Shown one piece after another: positions 55,249 to 64,000 of a stretch of DNA of 64,000 nucleotides; positions within the stretch are counted from its first letter, which is position 1; the number at the start of each line of letters is the position of its first letter. A program made the translations under genes and the position numbers. The notes under the pieces were generated by a model, which did no database searches, was not told the DNA's origin, and saw nothing but the letters and a program-made list of their open reading frames with translations. Origin of the DNA: Acidobacteriota bacterium (lineage in GTDB: Bacteria; Acidobacteriota; Holophagae; Holophagales; Holophagaceae); contig SXYX01000006.1 of NCBI GenBank assembly GCA_005788175.1, positions 36,019 to 100,018 on the forward strand, given 5' to 3'.

Positions 55249-56349
55249 CTAAGCCCACGTATGACCTGATTCGAATCCACGATTTTTTTTAAGGTCCTTC
55301 GCGTGGCGCTCGAAAGCCAAGTCAATCAGGCGATTGAGCAGTGATGCATAGTTTAACCCTGAAGCTTCCATGAGTTTCGGGTACATAGAGATCGCTGTAA
55401 ACCCGGGGATTAAATTGATTTCATTGAGAAAAATCTTACCCGAAGTTTTTTCCATGAAGAAATCAACGCGAGCCATTCCATAAGCATCAAGAGCCCGAAA
55501 AGCCAATTGCGCTTGGTGGCGAATCAGATCGGAGACGAGGGTTGGGATTTCTGCAGGAATTTGAGTTTTTGACTTTTTACCAACATATTTGTCATGAAAA
55601 GTATAAAACTCTTCGCCAACTAGGACCTCTCCAACGATTGAAACGAGGGGGTCCTCGCCTCCTAGAACGGCTACTTCTAACTCTCGGACCGAAAGCCCTT
55701 GTTCGATAAGAACCCGACGATCGTAAGTGAATGCCCGGGCGAGCGCAGCATCCAGGTCAGATGCTACTTTGACTTTTTCAATACCAATACTTGATCCTAG
55801 ATTTGCTGGCTTGATAAAGAGTGGAAATCCCAAAGATTCAATCGCATGAATACTCTCTTTCGGACTTTGCTGCCATCGTTCTTCTGTCAGCCCCACAAAA
55901 GGAACTACGGGGAGTCCTTCTGATTGCCAAATGCGTTTTGTTATCCATTTATCCATTCCTGCCGCCATTGCCAGGAGACCGGCTCCCGTATAAGGGCGAT
56001 GTAAAAGCTGAAGATACCCTTGAAGTTGACCATCTTCTCCTGTGGCGCCATGAATCGCATTAAAGAAAACATCGGGCAAAGGAGTCCCTTCGGCACCTTT
56101 CTCTAAGGGCAGAAAAGGATGATCACTTTTTTCTGGTCGCTCCTGAGATGTGAGTCGATCAAAAGGTGTCTTGCCATTCATAGTCAACACCGTCCACACC
56201 CCATTACGGGCAACTCCAATGGGGATCACATCATAGATTAGGGGATCGAGGTGCTGAGCAATGCTTCTAGCCGTCACGATAGAGACTTCGTGTTCAGGGG
56301 ATTCCCCCCCGAAGATTAAACCAACAGATCTGCGCTTCGCCATACTCAT
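55249..56349 (-). CDS. ddl: D-alanine--D-alanine ligase
   Basis: Makes the D-Ala-D-Ala dipeptide for peptidoglycan. The 366-residue ATP-grasp enzyme has the VGLIFGGESPEHEVSIVTA start, FNAIHGATGEDGQLQGYL near residue 95, FIKPANLGSSIGIEK near 180 and MARVDFFMEKTSGKIFLNEINLIPGFT with the ATP-binding glutamate and asparagine. A second ATG two codons in is possible. It precedes the S41-like gene with about 50 bases between, and is divergent from coaD. Confidence 0.94.
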   Translation of the reverse strand: MSMAKRRSVGLIFGGESPEHEVSIVTARSIAQHLDPLIYDVIPIGVARNGVWTVLTMNGKTPFDRLTSQERPEKSDHPFLPLEKGAEGTPLPDVFFNAIHGATGEDGQLQGYLQLLHRPYTGAGLLAMAAGMDKWITKRIWQSEGLPVVPFVGLTEERWQQSPKESIHAIESLGFPLFIKPANLGSSIGIEKVKVASDLDAALARAFTYDRRVLIEQGLSVRELEVAVLGGEDPLVSIVGEVLVGEEFYTFHDKYVGKKSKTQIPAEIPTLVSDLIRHQAQLAFRALDAYGMARVDFFMEKTSGKIFLNEINLIPGFTAISMYPKLMEASGLNYASLLNRLIDLAFERHAKDLKKNRGFESGHTWA

Positions 56350-56408
56350 AGGTTAGCCAAAACCACAGCCCTTGGTGATAATCTGAAGGAAATTAGAGAG
56401 CTCTCCTT

Positions 56409-56897
56409 ATGCGCACAGCCATTTACCCCGGTTCCTTTGATCCTGTCCATTTGGGACATTTAGATTTGATCATGCGGGCGGAAAAACTCGTAGATCAGCT
56501 CACAGTTGCCGTCCTCCAGAACCCCACGAAAGGTTGCTCTTTTTCCGTCCATGAACGCATGGAGATGCTCCAGTCCGTGACCCAGCATCTACCCCACGTG
56601 AAGGTCACTAGTTTTGAGGGTCTTTTGGTAGATTTTGCAAAAAAACAAAAAGCTAACTTCATCATCCGTGGCATCAGGGCTTTTAGTGATTTTGAATATG
56701 AATTTCAAATGGCTTTGGTCAATCGTAAACTGGCATCAGACTTAGAGACTATCTTCTTGATGCCTAAAGAAAAATATTCTGCGGTGAGCTCTAAACTGAT
56801 ACGAGAGATTGGTTTTTTTGGCGGGGATCTAAGTGAATTCTGTCCAAAAGAACTCTTACCGAAAATCAGTGCTCATCTGAAGAATCGCAAACCCTAA
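56409..56897 (+). CDS. coaD: Phosphopantetheine adenylyltransferase
   Basis: Fourth step of coenzyme A synthesis. The 162-residue protein has YPGSFDPVHLGHLDLI with the HXGH motif (about residues 6-21), IIRGIRAFSDFEYEFQMALVNRKL near 86-107, and the C-terminal YSAVSSKLIREI loop (usually SSTXIR). It is normal length. Its stop interlocks with that of recG (56894-56897). Divergent from ddl. Confidence 0.95.
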   Translation: MRTAIYPGSFDPVHLGHLDLIMRAEKLVDQLTVAVLQNPTKGCSFSVHERMEMLQSVTQHLPHVKVTSFEGLLVDFAKKQKANFIIRGIRAFSDFEYEFQMALVNRKLASDLETIFLMPKEKYSAVSSKLIREIGFFGGDLSEFCPKELLPKISAHLKNRKP

Positions 56898-58981
56898 GAA
56901 ATATCTGCCAACGTAAAATTTTTGTGTTCGAGACGAATCCATAACCGCTCTTTCGGACTGAGACCTTCCTGAACATGATCTTCTGCGTAGCGCTTGCATT
57001 TCGTCAAGATATCCTCATCCCTTGAGGCGTTAGCCACAATAAATGTTGGTAACCCGGACTGCTTTGTACCGAAGAAATCTCCTGATTGACGTAACTCAAG
57101 ATCTTTTTTAGCTATAGCAAAGCCATCCTGAAGTGTTAACAGGGCTTTGAGTCGTTCTGATTCCTGATCCGAAATCATAATAAAAACTCCCGCATGATCA
57201 CCACGACCAATTCGTCCACGAAGCTGATGAAGTTGAGAGAGTCCAAAGCGCTCAGCATGATCAACGACCATAATGGTTGCATTCGGAACATCGACTCCTA
57301 CTTCAATTACGGTTGTAGCTACTAGAATTTGAGTTGCGCCAAAAACAAAACGCTTCATCCGATCGGTCATATCCTCAGATTTCATTTTTCCATGAACTGA
57401 TTCGATCATGACTTTGGGAAAACGCTTACGCAAGAGTATCTCCATCGTTTGGAGATCGCGAAGTACGACTTTAGATTCGTCTTGGGGGTCAATAGCGGGA
57501 CTCACGACATAGGCTTGTTGTCCTGTTTTTAGATGGCGGTCAATGTATGCCCAAGCTTCTTCAGCATGTTCCCGACTAAAGAATAGAGACTTGACTGGCT
57601 GGCGGCCAGGAGGTAATTCCTCGATTGTAGAGTGATCATGATCACCCCAAATGGCCATAGCTAAGGATCTTGGGATGGGGGTTGCACTCATGACTAGCCA
57701 GTGGGGATCAATCCCTTTTTCTTTCATCATCTCCCTTTGGCGTACACCAAAACGATGTTGTTCGTCTACGACCACCAATTGAAGGGATTTAAATTTCACT
57801 ATTTCTTGAAAGATGGCGTGAGTCCCAATGATATAGCGAGCTTCGCCTGATTGAATGCGAAGTAGAGCTTCCTTTTTCTCCGCAGCTTTCATACCGCCGA
57901 GTAATAATTGAAGCGAGTTAGAACGTTCACCCAATAATTTCTGAAAAGTGGCGAAATGTTGCCGCGCCAAGACCTCCGTTGGTACCAATAAGGCAGCCTG
58001 TCCTCCTGTTTCTGCAACCATGGCCATCGCCAGAAAAGCAACGAGGGTTTTCCCAGATCCTACATCTCCCTGCAAAAGTCGATTCATGACTTTACCGCTT
58101 CGAAGATCATCAGCAATTTCTTTAAAGGAGCGGCGCTGTGTGGGAGTTAGGGTGAAGGGAAGATATGTGCGTAGTTGTTCTCGAAGTTGATCAGAGGTGA
58201 CTACAGCCTGACCTTTGCGACTCAGTCGCTTATCCCTTCTGGAGGCTACACCCAATGAAAAAGAATAGAGTTCTTGAGTAATTAAACGTTGGTGGGCCAG
58301 CGAACGATCTTCATTCAGAGATGCAAGATCGGAATCGTCGGGAGGTTGATGCAAGAAACGTAAAGATTGAAGTTCGTCAGGAAGGCCTCGATGTAAGTGC
58401 AGCGGAAGATGTTCTTCGGGGGGGTGGAGTGCATCGAGAGCATCGAGAATGAGTTTTGATCTTATTTTAGATGTGATCGGACCTAATCGTCGATAAATGG
58501 GAAGAATACGTTGAACAAAAAGATCCTCTGTGGATGAACCTAATAATTCATAGTGGGGAACTCGAAACTCTACCCCATATTTTCCTTGGGTTAATGGGCC
58601 AAAAATTAAAGCTCGCTCACCCTCCTTAAAGCTTTTAGCCAAATAAGGTTGGTTATAAAAAAGAACTTTCACGAACCCTGTATCGTCAGATAAATGGATT
58701 TCCAGAATATGAAACCCAAATCGTGTACGAATTGATTTCACTTGGCTAATTGTTCCAATCACCGTGACCAAAGTACGAGTAGTTCCGGGCATTGAGCAAT
58801 GCTGAGAGCCTAATGAACCTAAATCGCATAATGAACCTCGGTCGAGATAGCGAAAAGGCAACTGCCAAAGTAGATCTCGAAGAGTATGTATTTCATGATC
58901 TTGTAAAACTGCTGCACGAGAAGCTCCCAAGCCTCGAAGGGTCGAGACCAAAGAGGCCAAAGATAAACGGGGAAAATTCAT
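56894..58981 (-). CDS. recG: ATP-dependent DNA helicase RecG
   Basis: Remodels stalled replication forks and Holliday junctions. The 695-residue protein has an N-terminal wedge/OB domain (to about residue 250), Walker A LLQGDVGSGKTLVAFLA near 305, the DEQH box VVVDEQHRFGV near 405, and a helicase C domain with VGVDVPNATIMVVDHAERFGLSQLHQLRGRIGRGD. It starts 3 bases after murG, so the two form a unit. Length and motifs are as expected. Confidence 0.95.
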   Translation of the reverse strand: MNFPRLSLASLVSTLRGLGASRAAVLQDHEIHTLRDLLWQLPFRYLDRGSLCDLGSLGSQHCSMPGTTRTLVTVIGTISQVKSIRTRFGFHILEIHLSDDTGFVKVLFYNQPYLAKSFKEGERALIFGPLTQGKYGVEFRVPHYELLGSSTEDLFVQRILPIYRRLGPITSKIRSKLILDALDALHPPEEHLPLHLHRGLPDELQSLRFLHQPPDDSDLASLNEDRSLAHQRLITQELYSFSLGVASRRDKRLSRKGQAVVTSDQLREQLRTYLPFTLTPTQRRSFKEIADDLRSGKVMNRLLQGDVGSGKTLVAFLAMAMVAETGGQAALLVPTEVLARQHFATFQKLLGERSNSLQLLLGGMKAAEKKEALLRIQSGEARYIIGTHAIFQEIVKFKSLQLVVVDEQHRFGVRQREMMKEKGIDPHWLVMSATPIPRSLAMAIWGDHDHSTIEELPPGRQPVKSLFFSREHAEEAWAYIDRHLKTGQQAYVVSPAIDPQDESKVVLRDLQTMEILLRKRFPKVMIESVHGKMKSEDMTDRMKRFVFGATQILVATTVIEVGVDVPNATIMVVDHAERFGLSQLHQLRGRIGRGDHAGVFIMISDQESERLKALLTLQDGFAIAKKDLELRQSGDFFGTKQSGLPTFIVANASRDEDILTKCKRYAEDHVQEGLSPKERLWIRLEHKNFTLADIS

Positions 58982-58984
58982 ACC

Positions 58985-60118
58985 TTACTTGGCTGAAACT
59001 AAGTCGAGACTTTGCTCGAGATCGTCGAGGCACAACTCCACGGAGCGATTCAATTCAGGTGTCTTGGCAAGCGTATGACGCGCGTAGGCATTGCGCATGT
59101 GTGAGGCCGCATGCGCTTCTATGAAATCCTCTAGGGGTGATTGCTCTAAAACTAAAATAGCTCTATCTTCACGAGCAAGCGATTCAGCATTTCGACGTTG
59201 ATGGTCCCCTGCACTCTTCGGAAAAGGAATGAGGATTGAACCCCGTCCTGAGGCTTTAAGCTCTGCGCAGATACTAGCGCCACTTCTTGAAATGACAAGG
59301 CTAGAGTGCTCTAGCGCCTGATCCATGTCATCAATGAATGCTACTAATTGATGTCGAGGGTGATGGCTCAGTTTTGAGAAATAGGGAAAGTCACGGGTTC
59401 CAATTTGATGGAGAATGGTCCAATCGGGAAAGGCTTCAAGTAAGGTAGATGCACATTTCATTAGGGCTTGATTGATAGTACGCGCCCCACCGCTACCCCC
59501 TAAGACAAGAAGCTGATAAGGCGCACTCAATGTTTTGATATTTGCAAAAGTACGTTTAAAAGAAGTCCTCACTGGCGTCCCTACGACTAGGCATGAAGCT
59601 TCGGGAACTCGATCTTGAACTTCTTTCATGCCGCACCAAACTCTTTTAGCTTTGGGTGCCATCCAATGTATAAGTTTCCCGGGTTCAGCATTACTCTCAT
59701 GTAAGTAAATAGGGATTCCTAGGCTTATCGCTGCTCGCAATGCAGGGGCCGCTGCATAACCTCCTGTACCTATAACCGCTTCAGGGCGATACCGTTTCCA
59801 TTGACGACGCAAATGTCGAACTGCACGCCACAAAAGAAAAAGAGAGGTTAGTAATCTCCACGGTGATCGTCCTACAAAACCTTCGACATCAAGAAGTTCA
59901 TAAGAAAACCTAAGTTGAGGGAGACATTTAGCCTCGATGCCTCGGCGAGCACCAACCATAATAATTTTTTGATTAGGATGTCTGAGTTGCCACCCTTCAG
60001 CAAGTGCTTGTGCAGGGAAAAAATGTCCGCCTGTACCACCTCCAGTTACTACGAGTGCCCCTGCATACTCCGAAGGAACCCATGTTGCTTTTGAGGCCAC
60101 GCCAATCTCCTTGCTCAT
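58985..60118 (-). CDS. murG: UDP-N-acetylglucosamine transferase MurG
   Basis: Adds GlcNAc to lipid I to give lipid II at the inner membrane. The 377-residue GT28 enzyme has VVTGGGTGGHFFPAQALAEGW near residues 24-44, GTGGYAAAPALRAA near 115, LVLGGSGGARTINQAL and SRSGASICAELKASGRGSILIPFPKSAGDHQ. The start is the ATG at 60118; an N-terminal extension of about 20 residues precedes the usual start. It is followed by recG rather than other murein genes, so the division and wall cluster is scattered. Confidence 0.93.
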   Translation of the reverse strand: MSKEIGVASKATWVPSEYAGALVVTGGGTGGHFFPAQALAEGWQLRHPNQKIIMVGARRGIEAKCLPQLRFSYELLDVEGFVGRSPWRLLTSLFLLWRAVRHLRRQWKRYRPEAVIGTGGYAAAPALRAAISLGIPIYLHESNAEPGKLIHWMAPKAKRVWCGMKEVQDRVPEASCLVVGTPVRTSFKRTFANIKTLSAPYQLLVLGGSGGARTINQALMKCASTLLEAFPDWTILHQIGTRDFPYFSKLSHHPRHQLVAFIDDMDQALEHSSLVISRSGASICAELKASGRGSILIPFPKSAGDHQRRNAESLAREDRAILVLEQSPLEDFIEAHAASHMRNAYARHTLAKTPELNRSVELCLDDLEQSLDLVSAK

Positions 60119-60182
60119 TTTTAGATTCCCCTAAGGCGACACGATTGTCTATGAATTCTCGATGATAAAGCCTTCTAACTCC

Positions 60183-60211
60183 TTGGGGTGAAGGCTAAGT
60201 TTCGATAGAAT
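60183..60211 (+). promoter_or_regulatory. Possible promoter of etfBA
   Basis: TTGGGG at 60183-60188 and TAGAAT at 60206-60211 are 17 bases apart, about 60 bases before the etfB ATG. A short hairpin, AGCCTTC...GAAGGCT (about 60172-60196), overlaps the -35 part. The match is moderate. Confidence 0.3.
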
Positions 60212-60273
60212 AGACTTTTCGGTAATGGTCGCAGTCGTGCCGCCTTGGAAGCCGAATTGAAAGGTCCCTTTTC

Positions 60274-61029
60274 ATGAAGATTTTAGTAGCACTCAAGCAA
60301 GTCCCCGATACGGAAACCAAAATAAAAATCAATCCTGACGGGATGGCTTTAGATCTTGCTGATGTTAAATGGGTTACTAGCCCTTACGACGAATACGCTA
60401 TCGAGGAGGCAATGCGCCTTAAAGAAACTCAAGGAGCCATTGTTAGTGTTATTGCAGTTGGCAATGATCGCGTCAAGGATGTACTGCGTAATGCACTAGC
60501 CCTCGGAGCTGACGAGGCTCTTCATGTTTCTACCCCTGACAAGTGTGATGATCCACTCGTCGTAGCTACCTATTTGGCTGATGCCATACGAGATCGAGGA
60601 TTTGATCTTTTATTATTTGGTAATAAAGGAAGCGGTGGGGATAATGCAGCAGTGGGTCCCATGTTAGCTGAACTTCTGGGCCTTGCTCAAGCCAATGTAG
60701 TTGTTAAATTAACTATCGATCAGGGGCGTTTTATTGCAGAGCGACAAATCGAATCTGGGCTCGAAGTGATTGAAGGTAATTTACCTGCCGTTGTGACTAC
60801 TCAAAAAGGGCTTAATGATCCCCGTTACCCAAATCTTAAAGGCATTATGGCTGCAAAGAAAAAAGAAATTATTACTTTGGCCTCTTCCCAAAATCAGGTG
60901 CCATTTCTTCAAACCCTCAAATTAAGTTTGCCGCCACCTCGAGCAGAGGGACGTCAGTTGACAGGAACACCTCAGGAGCAGGCTCAAGCCTTATTCTCCG
61001 CACTTCAAAACGAAGCCAAAATCTTTTAA
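60274..61029 (+). CDS. etfB: Electron transfer flavoprotein, beta subunit
   Basis: Pairs with EtfA to pass electrons from acyl-CoA dehydrogenases to the quinone pool. The 251-residue protein has the MKILVALKQVPDTETKIKI start, VTSPYDEYAIEEAMRLKE, and the AMP-binding stretch LLLFGNKGSGGDNAAVGPMLAELLG near residues 112-136. The usual AERQIESGLEVIEGNLPAVVT is present. etfA follows after 14 bases. No electron-bifurcating partner or dehydrogenase is beside the pair; an enoyl-CoA hydratase at 7.3 kb fits a fatty-acid role. Confidence 0.95.
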   Translation: MKILVALKQVPDTETKIKINPDGMALDLADVKWVTSPYDEYAIEEAMRLKETQGAIVSVIAVGNDRVKDVLRNALALGADEALHVSTPDKCDDPLVVATYLADAIRDRGFDLLLFGNKGSGGDNAAVGPMLAELLGLAQANVVVKLTIDQGRFIAERQIESGLEVIEGNLPAVVTTQKGLNDPRYPNLKGIMAAKKKEIITLASSQNQVPFLQTLKLSLPPPRAEGRQLTGTPQEQAQALFSALQNEAKIF

Positions 61030-61043
61030 TCTAGGAAAAACTT

Positions 61044-62015
61044 ATGATCCTTGTACTCTGTGAAGTTAAAGATCGTCACCTAAAAAAAGCTAGCGCTGAA
61101 TCCCTCTCGGCTGCGCAGTCAGTAGCCACTTCACTTCAGGTTCCCATCGCAGCCGTTTTTCTGGGTTCAGAGGCTATTGGTCATGAAGAAGCCCAAGCAT
61201 ATGGAGCACAACACATCTTCACCTGCTTTTCACCTAGCTTGTCTGCCTACTCTTCAGACCTCTATGCACAGACTCTAATTTCATTAGCCCGAGATAAGAA
61301 AGCACGGGTCATCATGGGAGCAGCTACGTCACTAGGTAAAGATGTTCTGCCTCGTGTCGCCGCGAATCTCAAGGGTGGTTATGCAAATGAGATCATCGAA
61401 ATTATTCCAGGCTCTGGATCTTTTCAAGTTGTTCGCCCTATTTATGCTGGAAAAGCACTGATGACTCTAGGCTTTGCAGATCATATAGCTGTTCTATCTA
61501 CTCGACCCAATCTATTTAGTCTTCAAGAAAAAAAAGAAACAGCTCAAATTGAATCACTTGCCCCTCCTGCTCAAGACTTCAAAGCCATCGTGAAAGAGCT
61601 TCTTGCCAAAAGCACAAATAAACCTGACCTCACCGAAGCCAATGTGATTATCTCCGGTGGCCGCGGCATGAAAGGCGGAGAACAGTTCAAGATCTTAGAA
61701 GAACTTGCGGATGCTCTCGGCGGTGTTGTGGGTGCTTCTCGTGCTGCAGTCGACGCGGGTTGGGGTTTACCCCATAGTATGCAAGTAGGACAGACGGGAA
61801 AAGTGGTAAGTCCTACCCTGTATATCGCATGTGGTATCAGCGGAGCTATTCAACATTTAGCTGGAATGGGTTCAAGTAAATATATCGTGGCTATCAATAA
61901 AGATTCAGAAGCTCCTATCTTCAAAATTGCCTCCTACGGAATCGTCGGCGATCTATTCGAAGTCGTGCCGGCACTCACCGCTGCCGCTCGCGCTCTTAAG
62001 TTGAACGGGGGCTAG
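61044..62015 (+). CDS. etfA: Electron transfer flavoprotein, alpha subunit
   Basis: FAD-carrying partner of EtfB. The 323-residue protein has GAATSLGKDVLPRVAANL in the N-terminal domain and the FAD-binding C-terminal region: ISGGRGMKGGEQFK, VGASRAAVDAGW, VGQTGKVVSPTLYIACGISG and IVAINKDSEAPIFKIASYGIVGD. Typical length. Its 3' end overlaps the small convergent gene at 61996 by 20 bases. Confidence 0.95.
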   Translation: MILVLCEVKDRHLKKASAESLSAAQSVATSLQVPIAAVFLGSEAIGHEEAQAYGAQHIFTCFSPSLSAYSSDLYAQTLISLARDKKARVIMGAATSLGKDVLPRVAANLKGGYANEIIEIIPGSGSFQVVRPIYAGKALMTLGFADHIAVLSTRPNLFSLQEKKETAQIESLAPPAQDFKAIVKELLAKSTNKPDLTEANVIISGGRGMKGGEQFKILEELADALGGVVGASRAAVDAGWGLPHSMQVGQTGKVVSPTLYIACGISGAIQHLAGMGSSKYIVAINKDSEAPIFKIASYGIVGDLFEVVPALTAAARALKLNGG

Positions 62016-62220
62016 GCTCAAAACCTTCTTCATAAAGATAGGCCTCTGCCGACTCGCGAGTATTGAATCTAGCTAGAATGGCAAGTCCTTCTCGACCGTC
62101 TCCATCGAGAACATCGAGAGAGTTACGTTCCCTAATCAGGAATTCAGAACCTTCTCCATAAGAAAGTTCTACAAGTTCCCATCGGACACCAAACTCATCG
62201 GACCAAACTTCGATCTCCAT
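61996..62220 (-). CDS. Small acidic protein, function unknown
   Basis: A 74-residue frame from the ATG at 62220 (MEIEVWSDEFGVRWELVE); the frame is open to 62295 but the shorter start is preferred because it falls 4 bases after the stop of the upstream gene. It is acidic, with no membrane helix or metal motif, and has a FNTRESAEAYLYEEGFEP tail that resembles a small alpha/beta fold. I do not recognise a family. It is likely cotranscribed with the free-Met-R-sulfoxide reductase. Confidence 0.6.
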   Translation of the reverse strand: MEIEVWSDEFGVRWELVELSYGEGSEFLIRERNSLDVLDGDGREGLAILARFNTRESAEAYLYEEGFEPSPRST

Positions 62221-62224
62221 GATG

Positions 62225-62749
62225 TTACCAACGAACCGGTCGACTAAAAATTTCTTGAAGTAGATTCTCGCAGAAGGCGGCTTCCTGCGAATCAAATCCG
62301 GAGAGGTGCGTGGAATCTAAATCCAATACCCCGCGGACTTGTCCTGAATGATCTCGAAGGGGGACTACGCATTCTGATCGTGTGGCATCATCACAAGCAA
62401 TATGGCCTGGAAACTGATGGACATCTGGTACTAGCTGAGTTTTGTTTTCGCGAGCTGCAGCACCACAAACACCTCGACTGAAAGGAATACGTAAACATCC
62501 CATGCCACCTTGATAAGGTCCCACGACTAATTCTTGATCATCGATGTGACGATAAAAACCACACCAATTACTTTGAATGAAGACCTGCCAGAGTAAACAA
62601 GATAGGGAAGATTGAAGCGCTACAGCATCATTTTCGCCCTCAAGAACCGATAAAATTTGTGGTCTTGCGGTGGTGCAACGCTCGAGTCGTTGAGATAATA
62701 CCAAAAGTGTTCCTCTGGGAACTTCGGGGAGAAAAATGCCATCGCTCAT
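62225..62749 (-). CDS. msrC: Free methionine-(R)-sulfoxide reductase (GAF domain)
   Basis: Reduces free methionine-R-sulfoxide. The 174-residue GAF protein carries the three cysteines of the family at GCLRIPF (Cys85), GVCGAA (Cys95) and GHIACDDATRSE (Cys119), matching positions 84, 94 and 118 of the E. coli enzyme. NWCGFYRHID and LVPDVHQFPGHI are typical. It is followed by the small acidic protein gene. Together with MsrA at 6 kb it gives repair of both methionine-sulfoxide isomers, at least for the free amino acid. Confidence 0.92.
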   Translation of the reverse strand: MSDGIFLPEVPRGTLLVLSQRLERCTTARPQILSVLEGENDAVALQSSLSCLLWQVFIQSNWCGFYRHIDDQELVVGPYQGGMGCLRIPFSRGVCGAAARENKTQLVPDVHQFPGHIACDDATRSECVVPLRDHSGQVRGVLDLDSTHLSGFDSQEAAFCENLLQEIFSRPVRW

Positions 62750-62836
62750 CTATCCATTTTAGTGTCAATGAATTGATAGTATTACTACTTAAGTAATGAA
62801 GAATCGGTACTTACTCAGCCTGATATTCTTATTACT

Positions 62837-63868
62837 ATGGCTTGGCTCCGCTGGCTTCTGCTTCCCCTCGAGGGTCTATACCGACTCATCGTAGCCCTAC
62901 GTAATCGCAGTTATGATCGAGAACCTCATCGATCCCATTGGGCTCCCCTACCCGTGGTTTCTATTGGAAACCTAACGACGGGTGGTACCGGCAAAACGCC
63001 TCTTACCCTCTATTTGGCTCAACAACTACAAGATCGAGGTCTGCGGAATGTTGTGATCTCAAGGGGTTATCGCGGGAAACTCTCTGGACCCGTCTCGATC
63101 GAAACACATCATTCAGCTCAGGATGTTGGAGATGAAGCGATCCTCATGCACCGACAACTTGGCCCAGGTCGGGTAATCGTCAGCGCTCAAAGAATGGCAG
63201 GAATCGAACTTGCTCATCAACGTGACCCAAAATTAGATTTAGTTCTTCTTGATGACGGGTTTCAACATCGAGCTGTTCATCGTGATCTTGATATTTTAGT
63301 AATAGACGGACAAAACCCTTTTGATAATGGCCACTGTCTTCCCGTAGGTCATCTACGCGAACCACTATCCAACGCGCGCCGAGCTCAAATATGCGTCGTA
63401 ACTCGCTCAGCAGGCCTCGAAAGCCAAAATCCTCTCAGGACTTGGTGGTCGGAGCATGGATCTGGGGGTCCTATTTTCTTTATTGACTTCGAAATCCATC
63501 AATTAAGGGGTTGGAATGTCCCTCATATACTTAAAAATGAAGCATTAAAAAACTCACCAGCATTTGCTTGGTCGGCACTAGGACATCCCAAGGCTTTTCT
63601 GTATGATCTCAAGCGAGCTGGTTTAAATATCGTAGGTTCCAAACATTTTCATGATCATGAAAGCATCTCTCCTTCAGATCTAATCGAGTTAGATCATCAG
63701 GCTCCATCCGCCGGAGCAACTTGCCTAATCTGTACCGAAAAAGATGCTGTCAAACTTACCGAGAATCATCGCAGATCTACCATTTTTCCAATATATATCG
63801 CTGAACAAAGATTGACAGGCGGCGAATCACTCTTAGACTGGATTGATCATCACTTGAAGCATCTGTAG
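62837..63868 (+). CDS. lpxK: Tetraacyldisaccharide 4'-kinase
   Basis: Phosphorylates the lipid A precursor at the 4' position, at the inner membrane. The 343-residue protein has an N-terminal hydrophobic segment (WLRWLLLPLEGLYRLIVAL), the P-loop SIGNLTTGGTGKTPLTLYL near residues 41-59, DVGDEAILMHRQL and LVLLDDGFQHRAVHRDLDILVID. Its presence shows that the organism makes lipid A. It is alone here, with no other lpx gene nearby; tRNA-Gly follows after 28 bases. Confidence 0.94.
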   Translation: MAWLRWLLLPLEGLYRLIVALRNRSYDREPHRSHWAPLPVVSIGNLTTGGTGKTPLTLYLAQQLQDRGLRNVVISRGYRGKLSGPVSIETHHSAQDVGDEAILMHRQLGPGRVIVSAQRMAGIELAHQRDPKLDLVLLDDGFQHRAVHRDLDILVIDGQNPFDNGHCLPVGHLREPLSNARRAQICVVTRSAGLESQNPLRTWWSEHGSGGPIFFIDFEIHQLRGWNVPHILKNEALKNSPAFAWSALGHPKAFLYDLKRAGLNIVGSKHFHDHESISPSDLIELDHQAPSAGATCLICTEKDAVKLTENHRRSTIFPIYIAEQRLTGGESLLDWIDHHLKHL

Positions 63869-63896
63869 ATTAAGGTAATCTATCCCTTTGGCTTTT

Positions 63897-63971
63897 GCGG
63901 GCGTAATTCAGCGGTAGAATGCCACCTTCCCAAGGTGGACGTCGTGGGTTCGATCCCCATCGCCCGCTCCA
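63897..63971 (+). tRNA. tRNA-Gly (anticodon CCC), CCA encoded
   Basis: Acceptor strand GCGGGCG pairs with CGCCCGC, followed by T and an encoded CCA (63969-63971). The anticodon stem CCACC/GGTGG closes the loop TTCCCAA, giving anticodon CCC for GGG codons. D- and T-arms (GTGGGTTCGATCCCCAT) are standard. Length 75 with CCA. Confidence 0.95.
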
Positions 63972-64000
63972 GTCTAGACAAGGGTTTCTCGTTATCCGAC

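Overview
The window reads as a densely packed chromosomal segment of a Gram-negative bacterium, most likely an Acidobacteriota member or a close relative. That placement is inference from several signs: a TonB receptor with an N-terminal carboxypeptidase-regulatory domain (Oar type), a long secreted protein of the SpoIVB/S55-like family typical of that phylum, a lipid A kinase (LpxK), a TonB/ExbB/ExbD operon with two ExbD copies, and moderate base composition (mid-40s % GC by eye). No insertion sequence, prophage, CRISPR array or toxin-antitoxin module was seen.

Layout. 1-5.3 kb: guaA (cut by the left edge), glyS and glyQ on the minus strand, divergent from murC. 5.4-8.1 kb: ubiX, msrA, a pirin and an enoyl-CoA hydratase. 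8.1-15.1 kb: the most accessory-looking part, with a secreted beta-propeller-like protein translationally coupled to an S55-like secreted protein, divergent from an Oar-type TonB receptor with a clear terminator. 15.2-19.4 kb: YmdB-type phosphoesterase, a saccharopine-dehydrogenase-like enzyme, and groES-groEL under a CIRCE operator. 19.3-25 kb: yggS with an unusual GC-rich leader, tRNA-Leu, nadE, a flavoprotein and an epimerase/SRPBCC pair. 25-34 kb: miaB, pgsA, an rluB-type synthase, an add-nrnA-ribA operon, an MFS-pepP-fur operon and the RNase P RNA. 34.4-38 kb: recO and the Ton energising operon. 38-42.5 kb: tgt-yajC-secDF. 42.5-50.6 kb: an ArnD-like deacetylase, an ABC exporter coupled to a ThiE-shikimate kinase fusion, aroB, a TPR protein, a small secreted protein and an S1/P1-type nuclease. 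50.6-60.1 kb: lepB, a DciA-like protein, tRNA-Pro, glpX, an S41-like protein with an altered active site coupled to a YibQ-type deacetylase, ddl, coaD, recG and murG. 60.2-64 kb: etfBA, a small unknown protein, free-Met-R-sulfoxide reductase, lpxK and tRNA-Gly.

The genes mostly serve core functions: translation and tRNA modification, envelope building (murC, murG, ddl, lpxK, arnD-like, secDF, lepB), outer-membrane import (Oar receptor plus Ton motor), aromatic and cofactor synthesis, redox repair (msrA, fRMsr) and proteostasis. Packing is tight: many coupled starts, and three convergent pairs whose stop codons interlock on both strands.

No complete new defence or mobile system is visible. 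The points most worth a second look are the ThiE-AroK fusion, the permuted order of S55 catalytic motifs, the S41-like protein lacking the usual catalytic lysine, and the arginine-rich upstream ORF before yggS.
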